In this document: one piece after another, positions 39,626 to 50,300 of the stretch | How the letters are laid out: each line of letters opens with the position of its first letter | Position numbering within the stretch: the stretch's first letter is position 1 | Position numbers and translations under genes: made by a program | Source of the DNA: Psettodes erumei | Lineage: Eukaryota > Chordata > Actinopteri > Pleuronectiformes > Psettodidae | Reading direction: 5' to 3' | Length of the DNA: 64,000 nt | Assembly: GCA_016785225.1 (NCBI GenBank) | Contig: JAFBJZ010000847.1 | Span: forward strand, 682,001-746,000 | The notes under the pieces: generated by a model | What the model was told of the DNA's origin: nothing | The model's input: the letters and a program-made list of their open reading frames with translations, nothing else | Databases searched by the model: none

Positions 39626-42600
39626 GTAGCACAGACACACACCTATCAAACCAGTAAAGTGCATTTTCCTATTAATCAACCGAACGCTCTTATCTTTTAA
39701 GGAGTAGAGGGGGAAGGCAAAAAAATAGTCTTACAGTTAAGGGATTTCTGAACGAGCCTCATATTTATTTTCATGGAAAAGTGCGATGGTGGAAAAGACC
39801 AGATTACAGATGTTTACTCCAGGGCTTAACATTTAGGTTGCTTGACAAGCAACGGCCTCATTCATCTGTTTATTTGCTGTGTTTCGCGCCGTAACTCCCG
39901 TCCTCGGGCGCTCCCTGACAGCCCTCTCGCTGCAAGGAAAACAAACCTCACCAGCGGGGACAAATTACCGAAAGGTCAGAAGACTTTTTCAGAAGAGCCC
40001 CGCAGCTCGGTTGCCTCTCTGCTGCACTCGTATTTTCCAGCAGAACATGACCTCCCTGCGCGCTCCCCACTTTCCGCTTCACTTAACATCAAGGAAGGGC
40101 TGAAATGTTGAGCATCAGCTTTCGCCACGAGTGACAGGAGCGGGTACAGGAGGATAACAGCGGCGATGAGCGAGTTTACTGATCCTCATTAGATGGATTC
40201 CATTTTTTCTTGTTTTTTCCCTCTGTTCAGTCAAACTGCAGAGTAAACTGCTGTGGGCTCCAGGGATTCAGTCCTACTCAAGGACACTTCTGCTGCTGAT
40301 GCTTCAGCCTGGTGGTGAATGGACAGCATCCCTGTTCACTGCACCATCATGCAGATCAAATTTGATTTTTTTTCTTGTCGCTTGGGGGCAGCAGAAAAAG
40401 CTGCAAGCACACAACACTGACATATTATCACCTTTAAAGTTGATCATGTGGTTCTTTGGCTGCTGAAAGTTTCACTGTGTTCACCATACTGTCCCTCAGT
40501 TGGCCTGTCTGCTGTTTGGTGCTGGTTAGCTGGTGTATAGTGGATTTTTTAGGCCTTTTTACCAAAAACATTCGACCATCGTGGCTTGAAATTAACCAAG
40601 ACGGTAAAGTTGCAGGCCATGAAACCAAAACGATGAGCCCAGAGTACTGAAAAGCTCCAGAGAGCTGAGTGGAAACTGCTGGTTTGAGCGACAACTCACT
40701 GTGGGTTAAACGAACCCTTTCACAGTCACATTAGTCTCTGTTAAGGGAATTATAGCCAATTTTCATATCTAATGTTCTCATTTTCAATGTATTTTATATA
40801 AAAATGAGCGCCCATTAAGTCTATTTTCTGAACTTGCTGAGGGCGGTGACTGAAGACGTGATGTGAGTGTGTGGAGCAGGTGTCTGGTCCCGGTGGCTCG
40901 TCCCTCCCTGCACAACCAGCTAACACCAAACCGCCCGAACCGTCGACGTCAAAGATGGAGAAGCCTTTGCGACGCTCTCGCGCGCAAACGCACATAATTA
41001 TTCATACTCTCAGGCACTCACCGCTGTCCTTGGTCTTCCCACACTCGCTCTCTCTCTCTCTAATCCTGTAATGCCAACAGTGCAATTAGTCACATGCCAG
41101 CTCTTTCTTTCATCTCTCCACTGAGAGCGAGCTCAGGAGGAATTCAGACTGCTTGGTATCTAAACTACATAACCCACCTCCTGCTTCTGGAGTACAACAC
41201 AAACATGCATGTAAACGCGTCAGAGCGGCTCAGATTCACACACCGGCCTTTCACACTATAAAACGCCCTTCATTTTGAAAAGACAGTGAACTGTGCCGTG
41301 GAGCTGCTTCAATCGCTCTCAAAAGGCCTGTCTACTTTGCATTTCAAGAAATGAATAATGAAGGCGAAAAATAAAATGGCCATTCAGGCTGAATATGAAG
41401 CAAGGTGAAGTAAGGATAAGCTAAGAGCTGAAAAAGACGGAGAGGATCCCTCTAAAAATGGCCATCTTCCCTGTGGTTTCTGCTTTTTTTTTCCTTTTTT
41501 CCTCCTCCTTTGCGCCGCACGCTCCCGTCACCTCCTTCACAGTTAGAGACCGTATCTATCACAGCCCACTCACAAACACACACAGCTGATCGAAACTACA
41601 TGAAAGAGTGAGCCGTGACAGGAAAAGAAAACAACTGAACAAAAGCTTAAAAGGACGGCAAGATAAGGGAGTGACAGGCAGCCCCCACGGTCAAGTTAAA
41701 CAGGTTCACAGTGAATTTCTTCCCTGGACTTGCCATTGAAGGTAAATTTGGGAGTGTGTGTGTGTGTGTGTGTGTGGGGGTGTCGCACTATCTACATGTC
41801 AGTAAGGAACAAATGGCTCATGTTGCCGTTGTGCGGATGGAGAGCCCTGGGTTATCACTTTCATGCAGGTTATTCCCACGTGTCAGCAAAAAAATCAATC
41901 TCCATTTAACAGATAAATCCCCTCGCTGAGGCAACATCTCATATGACTGAGAACGCCGAAGGACACGCTCACATTAAACACTTTGAAATTCGAATTTGCG
42001 TTGGTGTCTGTGAGTGTGAGCGGGTATGCGGCGCAGAGAGATAGAGAAAGAAAAAAAAAGACATTTCCAAATGTTATCTAGCACCGACTAATGATTTATC
42101 TGCTACTAAAATGATCGGTTCCAGCAAGGTGGTAAAACAGTGAAGGAAATGAAGGAACTTACTGAAGGATTCGATTTTCTTTCTTAGCTTTCTCTAACTT
42201 CTAACCCACTGGACTCACAGGCTAATCTCCAGCAGGCTAGCTACCGTTTCCCTCGTTTTTCAGTCCTTATGCTAAGCTATGCTAATCACCTCCTGGCTCC
42301 AGCTCCATTAGCACTACACAGACTTGCTATATTGATCTTATTACATTTCAAATCACAGTTGGTCAACTGGTAAATTCTCCACTACTGATAATCAATGAAT
42401 TACTTGAAAAAATGAAGTCCTTTAAAAAAAAAAAAAAAATTAAATCAAGCATTACCGTCAGTAATTCCAGCCTCTCGATTATGATACTTTTCTTTGTCTC
42501 ATGTGACATTGAAATGAACACGTATGGGTTTGGGACAATCAATTGGAAGATCTCACCTCAATTACAACAGGCATGTCTCAAAAATTTCCACACATTATAC

Positions 42601-45123
42601 AGACAAAACAGCTGATTAACTGAGAAAGAATAATCGTTAGTCGCAGCCCTGGATTCGCTACCTGTTCCCTTGAGGTTTTTGTTAAATCACTGCGCTAATT
42701 AGCTGGCACACACAAAAAAATGTATCTTAAATTTCTGTCCATTGCAGGCTTCGTAAACAGTGTCAACACCTGTTGATGCTGATGCAAAGACTTGAATGCT
42801 AAATACCTGATGACACAAGTCTGGCACTGCTTTAATGACTATGCATTCAGTTCGGGAGATGAGTGTGAGTGTGTGTGTGTGTGAGTGAAATGAAGGTAAC
42901 TGACACGTTGCTAACTAGCCAGCTGAGGCAGCCAGTATTCCTGGTGTTGCCCTGGGCCACACAGCATCCCTCCCTTTTTTACTCAATGCCCTCTGGCTAA
43001 AAAGAAGAAAGTATAAATAAATAAAATGTAAATCTAAATTTACTAAAAAGAGGAAGTCGTATCTGAAGGCTGCTGTCTGGCAACCATTTCACACACTTCA
43101 AAAGAGGGCGTGGGAATGAAAGCAGATCAATCTGTTGCCCGTGGACACAAAGTGATAAAACAGCCCCTCGCCTACGTGGGCAAATCTGAACCTACACTTC
43201 TCTTCTCCTCTTACTCTCAACATTTATGCTCTCCCACTCATTTTGCTCCATTTCCTGTCACACATATAAACATATATCTCCCGTCCGCTATTTATTTTCT
43301 CCAAGTCTCTCAACCATATGCGTGGTAGCAGGACTCATAGGTTAGGTCACTGCTCCTTAAAAACTCCACTGAGAGGAAAAAAAGCACGGGAGAAAAAGGC
43401 TGCAGGGGAAAACAATCCCATGACCACTTTTGGTCAAAAGCTGCAGCAGTCAGCACCGCGGCCTAAAATTTAATTTCCCCTACAAGAACAGCCATCCTCT
43501 ATGTCTTTGCCTGCCTATTTTTAGCATGTTATCGTTCAGCCTCAATCAGACCACAACAGTCAAGCTCAGAATGACGACAAGACGCTGTCAGGCCCAGAGC
43601 TGCATGGAGCTGCACGCCAAACACACCTGCCTGATCCAAAAATGTGCAATAACTGATGTACAAGAAAAGGAGGGAAGAGGAGACACTCTGTCACTTACAG
43701 TGTGAACGCTTTATTTCTGTGTGGCTCTGTTGCATCAGTTCTATACCGTGAGCTGAGGTGCTTAGAAACAACGCCAGTGCTCAGGCATGCCACGACTCCA
43801 CAATAAAACAGGCTGTTCTCGCTCGCCTCCAACCCCAGCATCATCTCAAGTGCTCTTTTGTCCCTTTAACTGACAATGTTTTTGAGGGTCTCACTGTGAG
43901 TCGCTTTGTAAGAGCAGCTCCCCAGCTGCTGGCATTTCATGCACCTGTGCTGAACCCTAAGTTGGCAGGAGAGAAGAAGCAGAAAGAAAGAATATTTCTA
44001 AGCTATCGACTGTGTGTGGACGGTGACCAGCTGATCAGGGATCAATGAGCCGCTATTGAGCTCATCTGGCAGTGTGCATGCCTCTGAAGCACAAGGATTT
44101 GAGTTCATCCTCTTCCTTGCAGCTATTATCTTGTTAGACTGGATGCCTATGCCGGCTGCATCCTTAAAATGTCGTTTTGGCCAAAAAAACGAAAGAGATG
44201 GATATTTTTGGCGCGATCAAGCTGTAAAATAGACCACATGCAGTTCTCTTGCCATTTGGAAGAAAATGGTACGTGTGGGTGCAGGGCTGCGGGAAGAAAT
44301 TATGGGGTCTTTTGCATACAGAAGGCAACTGTGGGCACTTTCTCCACTTATCCACCAATATTCAGTGACAAATGCCCAAGGGTGGATCACTGTTTTGCCT
44401 GCAGCAGCTTTGATTTGTGCCAATTTAACTGAAATCTTGTTAGGGTAGACACACACAATATCAACAATCACACTGAGGGCCTTAAAGTGGGCCCTGCTTC
44501 ACAAAGAGGGTCTTCAGTCAAAATTTGTTGTTTTTTTTATTTTTGCTTTTACATTTCATATTGCGCAATTAATTTGTGTTTTTGGTAGAATTTCAGCAGA
44601 GAGTAAAAATGACACAGTTTAAACAGCGGGAGGGGTGAAGCATGGGGGGCCCAGCAGCTCATTTTTGCCCCCTGGCAGATTGATCTGGCCTTGCAGATGT
44701 CCACCCCTTTATCACAACTCCACACCTTGATGTATGTATGTTGATTTAGCATGATGTCATACATCCATTGTAAGATATGCCACTTATTTGTCAGCTGACA
44801 CAAACATTTGCTCGGAAATGATAAAACTGTGGCAGGTGGTCAAAAGAGCAGGTTAATAAGCTGGATCAACCTGATCACTTCTGCATTTTCAACATTTAAT
44901 ATAGCTACTTACCCATTTATTGGTTGTTGTCTTGAGGACACTGCAATTTAAAAAATGGCCTTCTTAAAGGTCCAAGGACAGTTTTAGTTGAATCTACAGA
45001 AGCAAATAACCTGGAGCCAAACTCAGATTCCAGTCTGCTCCACTTTGTCTCACTCGTGGTTTTAATAAAACCAGCAGTTTTGAAGGCAGTCAGAGAGAGG
45101 ACATGCTCACAAAACGATGTAAA

Positions 45124-45179
<56 letters not shown>

Positions 45180-45691
45180 TCGAGATCACTTAAGCATCTT
45201 AACACATATAACTTATACGTCACATCTTAGTCTGGGGTCCCTGGGTACCGTCCCCGCGCTTTGTGCATGTGCGGCCCCCGCTCTGCACTCACCTCTCCTC
45301 CGTGGCCATCGAAAATCCCAAATATAGACGGGTGACTCTTGTTGACGACGTCGCTGAGCACCTCGAACCTGTCCTCCATGTGGTCTCGCCGGCCTTGGAT
45401 GGAGTACACGGCCACGTTGTTGCTCTTGAACTCCCAGGTCTTGGAGAACTCCGCGTCCAGGACGTCCAGCCCTCCGAACCGCTCGTTCTGCATCATCTCC
45501 GCCACTTTCCCCTTGACCATCTTGACCGCATCCCGGCTGGACTTGACGATGGTCTTCACTTCGTCCGTGTGGAAGAAGTAACTCCACAGAGCCAGGCTGA
45601 TGCACAGAAGGAACAGGGTCTCCGGTCTGAGCAGAAAATAACGCATGATCCGACCTAACAGGGACAGCAGGGTCATTGTATCCTCTATCAT
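11715..45691 (-). CDS. ppm1l: Protein phosphatase 1L (PP2C family, Mg2+/Mn2+-dependent, membrane-anchored)
   Basis: Serine/threonine phosphatase of the ER membrane; mammalian PPM1L (PP2C-epsilon) dephosphorylates TAK1, ASK1 and the ceramide transporter CERT. Four coding exons (45293-45691, 19578-19794, 14155-14316, 11715-12055) join in frame to 1119 bases, giving 372 residues against 360 in human. An N-terminal membrane segment lies at about 24-41 (ETLFLLCISLALWSYFF). PP2C motifs follow: RRDHMEDRFE at 101-110, FDGHGG at 127-132 with metal-binding Asp128, TVANVGDSRG in exon 3, and ASDGLWD and CPDNITVMV in exon 4. Exon phases are 0, 1, 1. Compared with human, exon 2 carries about 14 extra, mostly charged residues near 156-175. 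Intron 1 is about 25.5 kb and may hold regulatory DNA. The start MIEDTMTLLS matches the mammalian start. Confidence 0.97.
12056..14154 (-). other. ppm1l intron 3
   Basis: No gene or clear repeat family recognised. Purine-rich tract at about 12085-12220. The remainder is ordinary AT-rich intron. Confidence 0.7.
14155..14316 (-). CDS. ppm1l: ppm1l coding exon 3
   Basis: 162 bp, entered and left in phase 1. Encodes TTCLVALLSDKELTVANVGD and continues to KERKRIKKAG, essentially the mammalian sequence. Acceptor TTTCAG, donor GTGAGAAA. Confidence 0.96.
15760..16340. promoter_or_regulatory. Candidate conserved non-coding block in ppm1l intron 2
   Basis: Composition is balanced compared with the AT-rich flanks. 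Several homeodomain-type cores are clustered: AGCTAATTATAC at about 15818, CCAATTAGCC at about 15891 and GCTAATTATTGG at about 15973. No low-complexity or recognisable repeat sequence is present. This fits an enhancer but is only an inference; cross-species alignment is needed. Confidence 0.25.
17411..17431. repeat. Short CCCTAAA tandem
   Basis: Two CCCTAAA units followed by CCCTAAC. The heptamer resembles the plant-type telomere unit rather than vertebrate TTAGGG. Most likely a chance microsatellite in a C-rich stretch. Confidence 0.7.
18255..18350 (+). repeat. tRNA-derived SINE-like remnant
   Basis: The stretch has an A-box-like TGGTGGTTAAGACATCGATG, then a B-box-like ATGTTCAAACCTGG (consensus GGTTCGAATCC), then the TGCATTCTCCGTCCTCTCCCC tail style of teleost tRNA SINEs. 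Degenerate, so not a functional tRNA. Confidence 0.45.
19101..19178. repeat. (CT)n and (CCCT)n pyrimidine tract
   Basis: A CT dinucleotide run (to about 19138) followed by about nine CCCT units (from about 19143). One strand is purely pyrimidine for most of the length, so mirror-symmetric triplex structure is possible. Confidence 0.9.
19578..19794 (-). CDS. ppm1l: ppm1l coding exon 2 with charged insertion
   Basis: 217 bp, acceptor ATTACAAG, donor GTATGTGA. It encodes residues 134-205 plus the first base of Gly206. ADFAKAHLPEALRQQL and LSYPSILEQQILTLDREML align with human. Between them is an Arg/Lys/Glu/Asp-rich run that is longer than in human. Confidence 0.94.
20060..20215 (+). repeat. Dispersed teleost repeat, family B fragment
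   Basis: GTAAACTGAATGTCTCTTAG, then GACTTTGGACTG, then GACAAAACAAGACATTTGGA. This ordered set matches a high-copy fish repeat remembered by its AAAACAAGACATTTG core. The same family recurs near 22.75, 36.85 and 42.5 kb. Confidence 0.5.
20222..20560 (+). repeat. Dispersed teleost repeat, family A copy
   Basis: Contains ACCTGACATTTGGATAAATA, GGTTTAGCTTAGAAAAAATG, CTGGCTCTGTC, TTACCAGCACCATTAAAGCT and CACAAATTAATATGCAATTT in the order expected of a common fish repeat. An inverted partial copy lies near 42.2 kb. Confidence 0.55.
22765..22870 (-). repeat. Dispersed teleost repeat, family B fragment (inverted)
   Basis: GAGATTAATCTATTGGTTGT then TTTAGTTTATAGAAAATT resembles the reverse complement of the ATCGATTAATC-rich end of family B. 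Degenerate. Confidence 0.4.
26365..26560. repeat. Degenerate dispersed repeat (ACTTTATTTG... type)
   Basis: AATCAAATCAGAACAGACTTTATTTG followed by A-rich AATAAAACAATAAAACATAA and TATACAATATGCAATA resembles a common fish element whose copies begin AATCAGAA...CTTTATT. Non-coding. Confidence 0.4.
26647..26685. repeat. Possible DNA-transposon terminal sequence
   Basis: ACGGTGGGGTCCAAAAGTCTGAGACCAC looks like the terminal repeat of a Tc1/mariner-like fish element. No matching inverted end was found nearby, so it is probably a solo remnant. Confidence 0.35.
27236..27265. repeat. (CA)n microsatellite
   Basis: About 15 CA units in ppm1l intron 1. Confidence 0.9.
29838..29870. repeat. (CA)n microsatellite
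   Basis: About 16 CA units, preceded by a short ATAC tandem. A shorter CA run lies at 29556-29573. Confidence 0.9.
30089..30132. repeat. Imperfect direct repeat with homeodomain-like cores
   Basis: TCCTGGTTGATTAAT (30089-30103) and TCCTGGTAGATTAAT (30118-30132) differ at one base and are 29 bases apart. Each carries a GATTAAT core. Confidence 0.6.
34685..34728. repeat. (GT)n microsatellite
   Basis: About 20 GT units with an ATGT and a GTTT interruption at the left. Confidence 0.9.
35220..35249. repeat. (CA)n microsatellite
   Basis: About 14 CA units. It is followed at 35330-35545 by a purine-rich (GGA/GAA) tract. Confidence 0.9.
36870..36995. repeat. Dispersed teleost repeat, family B fragment
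   Basis: CATGGACATTTTTCAGTGTT followed by ATGGCCAAGACGTTAATCAG and TTGATCAAGAGAAAA resembles the end of family B that carries GACATTTTTCACYGTTTTCTG and the ATTAATCGAGAAAA segment. Confidence 0.45.
39174..39191. repeat. Poly(G) tract
   Basis: Run of about 18 G. Another run of 10 G is at 39037-39046. Both are simple-sequence features in ppm1l intron 1. Confidence 0.85.
39595..39621. repeat. (CA)n microsatellite
   Basis: About 13 CA units. Smaller GT runs are at 39384-39410 and 41755-41776. Confidence 0.85.
40240..40745. repeat. Probable dispersed teleost repeat
   Basis: CTTGGGGGCAGCAGAAAAAG, GTTGATCATGTGGTTCTTTG, GCTGCTGAAAGTTTCACTG, CAGGCCATGAAACCAAAACG and GAACCCTTTCACAGTCAC occur in the order I associate with a high-copy fish element. 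Both strands lack a convincing frame. Confidence 0.4.
42200..42660. repeat. Adjacent copies of dispersed families A (inverted) and B
   Basis: GTTTCCCTCGTTTTTCAGTC, then ATGCTAAGCTATGCTAA, then CTCCTGGCTCCAGCTCCATTA (about 42245-42310) is an inverted family A end. From 42465 onward, CCAGCCTCTCGATTATGATA and ACAGACAAAACAGCTGATTA with AATAATCGTTAGTCGCAGCC (ending 42650) is a family B copy. Confidence 0.5.
44050..44140 (+). repeat. Possible tRNA-derived SINE remnant
   Basis: GAGCTCATCTGGCAGTGTGC resembles an A box, and AAGGATTTGAGTTCATCC resembles a degenerate B box at suitable spacing. No intact tRNA fold can be drawn. Confidence 0.3.
45127..45176. repeat. (CA)n microsatellite just inside ppm1l intron 1
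   Basis: 25 CA units, ending about 115 bases from the ppm1l exon 1 donor. Confidence 0.95.
45293..45691 (-). CDS. ppm1l: ppm1l coding exon 1
   Basis: Encodes residues 1-133: membrane anchor, start of the PP2C fold, and the FDGHGG metal site. Donor GAG|GTGAGT. A readthrough of the donor gives a short frame that has no homology. Confidence 0.97.
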
Positions 45692-46790
45692 TTATTTGTT
45701 TTACACGCAGGAAATCGCGGCAGGTTTTGTGACGCTCGCCCCCGCCGCAGATTTCAGTCCATCGTCGTAGCGGTGACACAGGCACATCTAACCGAGCTCT
45801 TCACGCTGGTAAGGACTGAGATGAACGCTGACTTCACGTGTGACACTTCACTGCATTTCTAAGGGGACCGACCGGGCAGGATGGTAAGGTGCTAGCGATA
45901 CAAAACACGGCGCTCTGGCTGGTTCCCTCTAGCACGCAGCCCCGCAGTGAGCCACCAACGGAGGTCCGTTGACCGTCTGATGCGGTCCTGGAAAACCGAC
46001 ACCACCACCTCCTCCACCAGCCGGAAAACACAGGTGGCCCGCTTGGACTTGAAATATTTAGCCGGTGTTTTGGCTGTGGCAGAACTATGGACAGAGCAAG
46101 TGCTGCTACTGCTCCCAGTCCTGAAAATAGCGGTCCGCGCTAAAACCTTCACATTCCCAGCTGCCACACTGACTGCGACCCGCTGCTGCCGCTGCCTCGA
46201 CTAAAACGGTGGTGGTGCTGCCTTCAGGCGCAGCGCGTAAAATACGTCAAACCACGCACCACACAACCGTATTGGACCGGTAATGGGTAATTAAAGTGCT
46301 GCTCTGTTAAAAAAAAAATCCCAATTCAAGTAAAAGTCCCATAATGAAATTCCAAGAAAAGAACTATTATCAGCAAAACGTACTTAAAACTTTACAGCAA
46401 AAGTAATGGGTTTACAGTAAATTGTCACTTGTGAATGTTATAGCAACCTATTGTACCTGACATCATTAGTTGCAAATAAAACTGCAGTAAAGAAACAAAT
46501 TAATCAACTGTAGAATTACCCCATGTCAAGTTTACACATTCCCTGTCACTATGGACTAACTACTTTGAAAGATATTTTTATCGATTTTGAACAAAGTTGA
46601 CCACCTTTGATCATTTGTTTTTCAAAAACAAAAACCCCTGGTGGCAATAGGTTTTTTGATAATATTGACTGTAGTTTTGTTTGGATATATGGAATATGCC
46701 TATCTAAATTACAATACCTAAACTAAATAGAAGGCAATTAAATTAGTTGTTTCTTTTGTCTCAGTTATAGATAATGTAATAAGATTTTTT
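45692..46790. promoter_or_regulatory. Divergent spacer and promoters of ppm1l (-) and nmd3 (+)
   Basis: The ppm1l-proximal part (45692-46260) is CpG-rich and probably holds its 5'UTR and start site. The nmd3 5' exon begins near 46.8 kb. No gene lies between them. A frame at 45947-46204 (+) and its antisense counterpart are GC-driven and show no domain. Confidence 0.5.
46302..46440. repeat. Dispersed teleost repeat (AAGTAAAAGT family) fragment
   Basis: TTCAAGTAAAAGTCCCATAA, ACGTACTTAAAACTTTACAG and CAAAAGTAATGG follow the pattern of the high-copy fish sequence rich in TACTTAAGTAAAAGT. A related fragment lies at 58755-58920. Confidence 0.5.
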
Positions 46791-46819
46791 TTTTATTATA
46801 TTACGATGATTTTTATTCA

Positions 46820-46951
46820 GGCACAGAAAGACAGCCTTTGCGGTCTTCGAGGCCTGAATGACGACATAACGCCTCCCTTGGTTCTTCGGTGGGGAAAACG
46901 TGGAGGACTTTAACTTCATAGCGTGTCGTGGATTTACAAAAAAACACGCCT
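46820..46951 (+). other. nmd3: nmd3 5' non-coding exon (start approximate)
   Basis: The segment ends at CACGCCT|GTAAGATT, a strong donor. The next acceptor (TCCTCAG, 47257-47263) begins the exon with the start codon. The transcription start is inferred only from composition and the lack of a start codon that would extend the frame. Confidence 0.45.
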
Positions 46952-47310
46952 GTAAGATTTGTCAGATTCACTTTCATCAGTTGTAGTAATCGAATACATT
47001 TTACTTACTTTACTGTGTCGATTTCTTGTTGATTCACTCATCAGAAATAGCAGGTTAGCGTTTCATGCTAACTGATACGCAATGTAAAGCTACAGCTAGC
47101 ATCTTTTTAAAATGTGCTTCTTTGTCCAAGTGTTCACTTTTAAACTGCTAGTAATCTTGTTATTAATCTGGTGTTAGACGTGAAAGGCAGTCGTGACACA
47201 ATGCATCGCTAAAAGCTAACATTGACGAAGCCTTAGTTAAATTTGTAATGTTTCTGTCCTCAGGGCCACACAAAGATCCACAGACAAACTGACCTGTCAG
47301 CTGGGCAAGG

Positions 47311-50300
47311 ATGGAGTACATGCAAGCCCCCGCCTCAAGCAGCCAGGGGAATATGTAAGCGGAAAACGTGTTAAGTTGTCACGAAACGGTTGGCAATATG
47401 ACCCCAGAATGTGCTCTGGGGTCAGGCTGTCAGTTTTAACAACAGATCTTGATTGGACAATGTAGGAAGGAATGTGTAAGGAGTTCTTAAAAGGGAAGGG
47501 GGTTGTTTAATGAGGAGGAGCGATCCCAGTAGCAGGTCAGGGGGGTCCAGGAGGCTGATTCAGAGGTAGCATGGGAGCTGGAGGGCTGATCAGGTCAATG
47601 AAATTTCACAGAGGCTAGCAGCAGCACTGATGCAGGCAGGTCTAAGGCAGAGTAGAACAAATGTGTGTGTGTGAAGGAAACAGTAGCAGCAAACAACAAA
47701 AACTTCCTTAGAAGAGTTTAAACTGGCCTTACCATGAAGCAAGCTGCACAATGTGGTAATGAGCAGGGAAGGAGATGGGCTATTTGTACTGTGCTTGATG
47801 AATGATGAGATGCAGGTGTGCTAGGTAGCCAGCGCTGTGCCACACCCCTGCAAGCAATCAGACACACACGCACATCAACACTCAGGAATGGGACGCGAGG
47901 TAGACCGACACGAGTCATTAGGGGTCACAGCATGGCCGTGAAATAAAGTGACTCTGTGTGGTCAAAGTAGCAGTAATGTGGCAGAGTCTGGCCAAATTAC
48001 AACATTCATCAAGAGGGAAAATACTTTTGTAGTTACCAAAGATGTGTGAAGAGAAGTCACGTCACATAAGGACAAATAATTTTGAATGTTTTCAAAGAAT
48101 AAAGGCTTTGCAGCAGTGTGTATTACATGTTTACTATATTCTACAATCTAAAACTCCCAAATCATATTATACAATTGACTGAGAGGTGTGAAATGTAGCA
48201 CCATCATTTATCTTTAGTAATATTGCTTCTCCCCTCAGCCTGTGCTGTACCTGTGGCGTCCCTATTGCTCCCAACCCAGCCAACATGTGTGTAGCCTGCC
48301 TGCGCACTCAAGTAGACATCTCAGAAGGAATCCCCAAGCAAGTCACAGTGCACTTCTGCAAGCAGTGTGAAAGGTTTGTTTCATGCATATTTTTTTCAAA
48401 ATGCGATACACATATTATATCGTGTTTCCCTCCAAAAAAAGGTTTACAGGTTTAAAGTTTTTCTTTTGTTGGGAAAGTTGAGGCTTGAATGTACTGTACA
48501 TCTGCCTCTTTTTAATGCAGGTACTTACAGCCCCCAGCCACCTGGGTGCAGTGTGCCCTGGAGTCCAGGGAGCTGCTGGCGCTGTGCCTGAAAAAAATCA
48601 AGAGCTCTATGACAAAAGTGAGTGGGATTCTTGTTTAACTTCGCAGTAAACGATGTGTTTGCACGAAGTTAAAAAATGAAAACTGCTGTACATGAACATT
48701 GCAGGTTTCCCTTCCTAATCTTCAACAACAATACCCCTCTCCTCGCAGGTGCGTCTTATTGATGCCGGCTTCCTGTGGACAGAGCCACACTCCAAGAGGA
48801 TCAAGATGAAACTGACCATACAGAAAGAGGTCAGAAAACAGGGTGGAAATGATGTATGCGTTCAACCTGACATTAAAACTGATAGTGACCTTAGATCGGC
48901 CTATTTCCAGGAGGGAATTAGCAGTGAGCACAGTATAGTGTTTGAATTTAATCTTTTCAATTTAGTTTAACATACACATTTAGTTGGCGCAAGTGACGTT
49001 CTGTGACATTGGCAGCCATATGTGCAGCAAACTATTCAATGAAAACAGTTTTCTGTTCTTGACTGAGTTAGGTGTGTTTGAGAGAGGTGTGTGTTGCCAG
49101 CAGCTGTCATCTCATCTCCTTGACCTTTACTGAGAACCTGAGAACTCTGTGCTTCTCGCAGCCAGCTCTTTTGTTTGTGCTGTTGGAAGGTCTCTATAAT
49201 AGTGACTCCATATCCCAGGGGTCTGCCATTCTCTCAGTGACTTGTAAATGGAAACATGAAAAACTGACGGTTTTCTTCCCCACAAAAACTCGGTTATTGA
49301 TTGACTGAAAGCGCAGAGTTTTTCGTTGCTGTTTGCCATGCAGGTAGTACATATGGTGCTGTCCTTGCCTCTCCAGGTGATGAATGGCGCGATCCTACAG
49401 CAGGTGTTTGTGGTCGAGTTTGTCGTCCAGTACCAGATGTGTGACGACTGCCACCGTGTGGAAGCCAAGGACTTCTGGAAAGCTGTGGTGCAAGTCAGGC
49501 AGAAGGTAGGCATGGTCTCAAATTTTTTGTTTAGCTCCTGTTTTGTTTAACCTGCTTCTCAATATGCTTAATTTGACAAAGTATTTGTAGGTTAGTTGAA
49601 ACATTAATAGGGTTTTGTGCTACTTCACATAAAATAAAATAGATTAATTTTGTTTGGAAGGAAAAAACACATAGGTAGCTGCAGGCACTGAAGTTTTTAA
49701 CTGGTGTATTTCTGAATGGTCACAGGTGACAACTGGTCATGGCAGATGCCAAGCTGTTAATATAATATTCACACCAATAAATGTGTAAACAATTGGGGCA
49801 TGCAGCTGGAGGGACCTGTGATAATCTCTGTATGTCAAAAATGATGCTAAGAATTTTTTTTTCTTAACAGACTGTTCATAAAAAGACATTCTACTATCTA
49901 GAGCAGCTGATCCTCAAGCATAAACTCCACCAGAATGCCCTCAACATCAAAGAAATCCACGGTAAGATGGAATCACAGCAAAACGTGGCGAAACTTGTTT
50001 CGTTCGTCACCGGCGTGACAAATGTGGATTACAACTAAGCAGAACATAATGAGTGTTGAGTGTTAATTACCTCTTCCTGCACCAGACAGCAAGCCATGCA
50101 TGCATATCACTGGCGCCAATCGCTTCGTGCAGCTGTCCTCATGTGGGCCTCAGAGGGTGCACGCGTTGTGCGTCTAATCAGAGCGCTGTAATCAGAGCAG
50201 ACATTCCTTGCCAGATTACTGCAAAGCAAAGCTTGCTTGGTACCCTGTTCAGAAGTGCCATGCCATACACACGCATGCCCCTCATTGAGCGACGGCTCAA

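Larger units (their letters stand above)
19795..45292 (-). other. ppm1l intron 1 (~25.5 kb)
   Basis: No second gene found on either strand. The long open frames (for example minus 37051-37527 and 38103-38597) show no recognisable domain, no splice-consistent extension and no typical start context. The intron holds microsatellites, several decayed dispersed repeats (listed separately) and GC-richer homeobox-motif blocks around 36400-36660 and 38040-38900. Large first introns of this kind often carry regulatory elements. Confidence 0.65.

Noticed and set aside
45947..46204. 85-codon plus-strand frame between ppm1l and nmd3
   Set aside because: GC-driven frame over the likely ppm1l 5'UTR and promoter, with an equally open antisense frame; not B3GALNT1.
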